Below are positions 5,664 through 7,405 of a DNA stretch of 7,405 nucleotides, one piece after another; position 1 is the first letter of the stretch, and each line of letters starts with the position of its first letter. The stretch comes from Verrucomicrobiota bacterium. GTDB taxonomy: Bacteria; Verrucomicrobiota; Verrucomicrobiia; Limisphaerales; AV2. The notes below the pieces were generated by a model. That model had not been told where the DNA came from. It did no database searches and saw nothing but the letters and a program-made list of their open reading frames with translations. Both the position numbers and the translations under genes were made by a program. The DNA lies in contig QHOP01000241.1 in assembly GCA_003219345.1 (NCBI GenBank), forward strand, positions 1 through 7,405, read 5' to 3'.

Positions 5664-5686
5664 TTCTTTCAGATTTTTTGAAAGAA
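5664..5686. promoter_or_regulatory. Perfect 8-bp inverted repeat in the sigma factor upstream region (candidate operator or 5'-UTR hairpin)
   Basis: TTCTTTCA (5664-5671), a 7-nt spacer, and TGAAAGAA (5679-5686) form a perfect 23-bp dyad. It is AT-rich, unlike the GC-rich repeats elsewhere. It lies about 50 bp upstream of the sigma factor ATG, in the 303-bp region shared with the divergent secreted protein gene. A regulator-binding site or an mRNA leader hairpin would both fit; the sequence alone cannot decide. No convincing -35/-10 pair was found for either gene. Confidence 0.35.
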
Positions 5687-5761
5687 CTGCGGAAAACGCG
5701 TTGTGTCCTTCTTGGTATGAAAGAAAACGACTTACGAGCGGGTCTGACAATTCCGGGGAGC

Positions 5762-5799
5762 GCACGCGACTCGCGTGCAGCAGTCGGCGGCCCGCCGAC
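5762..5799. repeat. Double-hairpin palindromic repeat in the divergent intergenic region
   Basis: GCACGCGA (5762-5769) and TCGCGTGC (5771-5778) form a perfect 8-bp palindrome around one base. Four bases later, GTCGGCG (5783-5789) and CGCCGAC (5793-5799) form a 7-bp stem with a 3-nt loop. The layout (two small hairpins in tandem, about 40-50 bp) parallels the copy inside the sigma factor gene, although the sequence differs. The rest of the 5614-5916 gap holds the dyad at 5664-5686 and an A-rich leader before 5917. Confidence 0.7.
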
Positions 5800-5916
5800 C
5801 AACCCCTCGGCGATTGCATGAACTCGCCTGATTTCCTGCGGTCAACTCGCAATTGGCTACGATTCGAGACCGGCTTTCTTGCTGATGCCTTCTTGCAAAA
5901 TAAAAAAAGCGAGAAA

Positions 5917-7405
5917 ATGAAAACGAAAACCAAACTGCTGGCAATCGGGATATTTTTGAGCGGGTTGCTCAACGCTTTGGGGCAACCGGTCATCACCACG
6001 CAACCCCAAAGCCAGACCAACGTGGTGGGCACGGATGCGACATTTACGATTGAGGCCACGGGCACCCGACCGCTGAATTACCAATGGCAGTTCAACACCT
6101 TTGACCTCGGCGGTGGTACCAACGCCACGCTGGTTTTAACGAATGTTCATTTGGCCAATGGTGGCGGCTACTCGGTTGTGGTCACGAACATCGAAGGGTC
6201 TGTGACCAGCGCCGTGGCCACCTTGACGGTTCTGGTGCCGCCGATCATTACGCGGCAGCCCACCAATCAATCCGTGAGCTTGGGCGCCACGGCCATATTT
6301 AGCGTCATCGCCGGCGGCACCTCGCCGCTCGCCTACCAGTGGCAATTCAACGGCGAGGACCTCGCCAATGCCACCAACCGCACACTCGGTGTCACTAATG
6401 TCCAACTCAGTCACGCGGGCAACTACGTTGCGATCATCTTCAACAACGCCGGCACCGCCACCAGCAAGCCTGCCGTGCTCGAAGTAGATCCCACGTTCAC
6501 CAAAATCACCTCCGGCAGAGTTGTCAATGATCTCGGCGGCAGGCTTAGCTGTGCCTGGGCCGATTACGACGATGATGGCTATCTCGACCTGTTCGTAACG
6601 AGCTTGGATAATCAAACCAATTTCCTCTATCACAACGGGCGCGACGGCTCCTTCACGCGCGTCACGCAGGGCGCTATCGTCAACACGCGCCGAGATTACC
6701 GCGGCATCGCTTGGGGTGACTACGACAACGATGGCCACCTCGATCTGTTCGTGACCAGCACCGACGGCCACGGTTTCCCTCCCTGGAACTATCTCTACCG
6801 GAATAACGGCGACGGGACGTTTACTTCGATGCCGACCAACGTCGTCGGGAACCTCGTCGGTCCAAATGGCGGCGCGGAAGGGTGCATATGGGCCGACTAT
6901 GACCGGGACGGGTTCCTGGACTTGTTTGTCGCGCGGTACGGCAACGACCAGCTCTACCACAACAACCGTGACGGCTCCTTCACGCGCATTACTAACAGTC
7001 CTGTCGTCAAGGATGGAAAGGATGAGTATCAAGGCGCTTGGTGTGACTACGACAACGATGGCTGGCCGGACCTCTTCATGTCCGCCATCGACGCCGGTGG
7101 GAATTTTCTCTACCACAACAACGGTGACGGCAATTTCACGCGCGTCACGTCTGGCGCGATCGCAACGGACAAGCCCGCTGATCGACCGGCGCCAGCATGG
7201 GGCGATTACAACAACGATGGATTTTCGGATCTTTTCGTCGGCGGCGGCGATAATGGGCCGAACTTCCTATACCGCAACGAGGGCAATGGGAATTTCACCC
7301 AAATCACCGCTGGTGATCTGATTACGAGGACCGGCAGATCACCCCAGTGGGGTGACTACGACAATGACGGCTACGTGGACTTGTTCCTCTGCAGGTACGG
7401 CCTGG
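5917..7405 (+). CDS. Secreted protein with two Ig-like domains and FG-GAP/VCBS repeats (C-terminus beyond window)
   Basis: Open for 496 codons from the ATG at 5917 to the right edge. Residues 1-22 are a Sec signal peptide (MKTKTKLLAIGIFLSGLLNA, cut near ALG or ALGQ). Two Ig-like domains follow at about 24-107 and 108-191; both show the NYQWQFN/AYQWQFN core Trp and a Tyr-corner near GGYSVVVTN or GNYVAIIFN, and neither has Cys, so no disulfide. From about 192 there are at least six FG-GAP/VCBS units of 50-59 residues, their WxDYDxDGxxDLF motifs starting at residues 214, 266, 325, 375, 428 and 478. DYDNDG is a calcium-binding loop, and such units build an integrin-alpha-like beta-propeller. The protein is exported and probably binds a surface, polymer or partner; no enzyme motif is visible. 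It is divergent from the sigma factor. The leader is A-rich with a GAG close to the ATG; the ribosome-binding site is weak. Confidence 0.93.
   Translation, partial: MKTKTKLLAIGIFLSGLLNALGQPVITTQPQSQTNVVGTDATFTIEATGTRPLNYQWQFNTFDLGGGTNATLVLTNVHLANGGGYSVVVTNIEGSVTSAVATLTVLVPPIITRQPTNQSVSLGATAIFSVIAGGTSPLAYQWQFNGEDLANATNRTLGVTNVQLSHAGNYVAIIFNNAGTATSKPAVLEVDPTFTKITSGRVVNDLGGRLSCAWADYDDDGYLDLFVTSLDNQTNFLYHNGRDGSFTRVTQGAIVNTRRDYRGIAWGDYDNDGHLDLFVTSTDGHGFPPWNYLYRNNGDGTFTSMPTNVVGNLVGPNGGAEGCIWADYDRDGFLDLFVARYGNDQLYHNNRDGSFTRITNSPVVKDGKDEYQGAWCDYDNDGWPDLFMSAIDAGGNFLYHNNGDGNFTRVTSGAIATDKPADRPAPAWGDYNNDGFSDLFVGGGDNGPNFLYRNEGNGNFTQITAGDLITRTGRSPQWGDYDNDGYVDLFLCRYGL

Noticed and set aside
6136..7116. Long minus-strand open frame (326 codons)
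   Set aside because: It is antisense to the Ig/FG-GAP gene, whose plus-strand reading shows a signal peptide and six regular repeats. The minus product is low-complexity Val/Gly-rich sequence that mirrors the repeats.
1..7405. A new defence or mobile system
   Set aside because: No integrase, transposase, nuclease, toxin-antitoxin pair or other defence-type gene was found. The genes are housekeeping or cell-surface types, and the unusual signal is in repeats and gene lesions.

Overview
The window looks like chromosomal DNA of a Verrucomicrobiota bacterium, probably near Pedosphaera/Limisphaerales. This rests on recognition, not on a search. The clues are the ECF sigma factor subtype (TRWSLL start, SWREFFDIYWRLIY segment), a secreted Ig-like plus FG-GAP/VCBS protein, a small ROK kinase of the polyphosphate-glucokinase type, and many GC-rich palindromic repeats both between and inside genes. 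Most of the window reads as ordinary housekeeping sequence. No CRISPR array, transposase, tRNA or rRNA was seen.

Layout from left to right. Positions 1-118 (-) hold the first 39 codons of an exported protein, possibly an alpha/beta-hydrolase esterase. Positions 191-957 (+) hold a LysM plus Amidase_2 cell-wall hydrolase that is broken near its 3' end. It converges, with 10 bp between stop codons, on mpg (968-1612, -), a 3-methyladenine DNA glycosylase with a palindromic element inserted in frame. Then come a HAD hydrolase (1697-2368, -), a roughly 490-bp repeat-rich gap, a ROK/PPGK-like sugar kinase (2859-3560, -), a gap holding a cloverleaf-like repeat, and ychF (3718-4738, -), also broken by an out-of-frame internal deletion. 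An ECF sigma factor (4951-5613, -) carries a second in-frame palindromic insertion. Divergent from it, a large secreted Ig/FG-GAP protein (5917 to the right edge, +) runs off the window.

The genes do not form an obvious pathway. The minus-strand genes from the sigma factor to mpg share direction but are separated by 84-490 bp gaps filled with hairpins, so they are probably separate or loosely linked transcription units. The sigma factor and the secreted propeller protein share a 303-bp divergent intergenic region.

Two things stand out. First, two conserved genes (the amidase and ychF) each lack about 20-28 codons with a change of frame, while the conserved C-terminus is still present in another frame; this is either real gene decay or an assembly error. 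Second, palindromic repeats are tolerated in frame inside two proteins (Mpg and the sigma factor), resembling the protein-coding palindromic elements known from Rickettsia.
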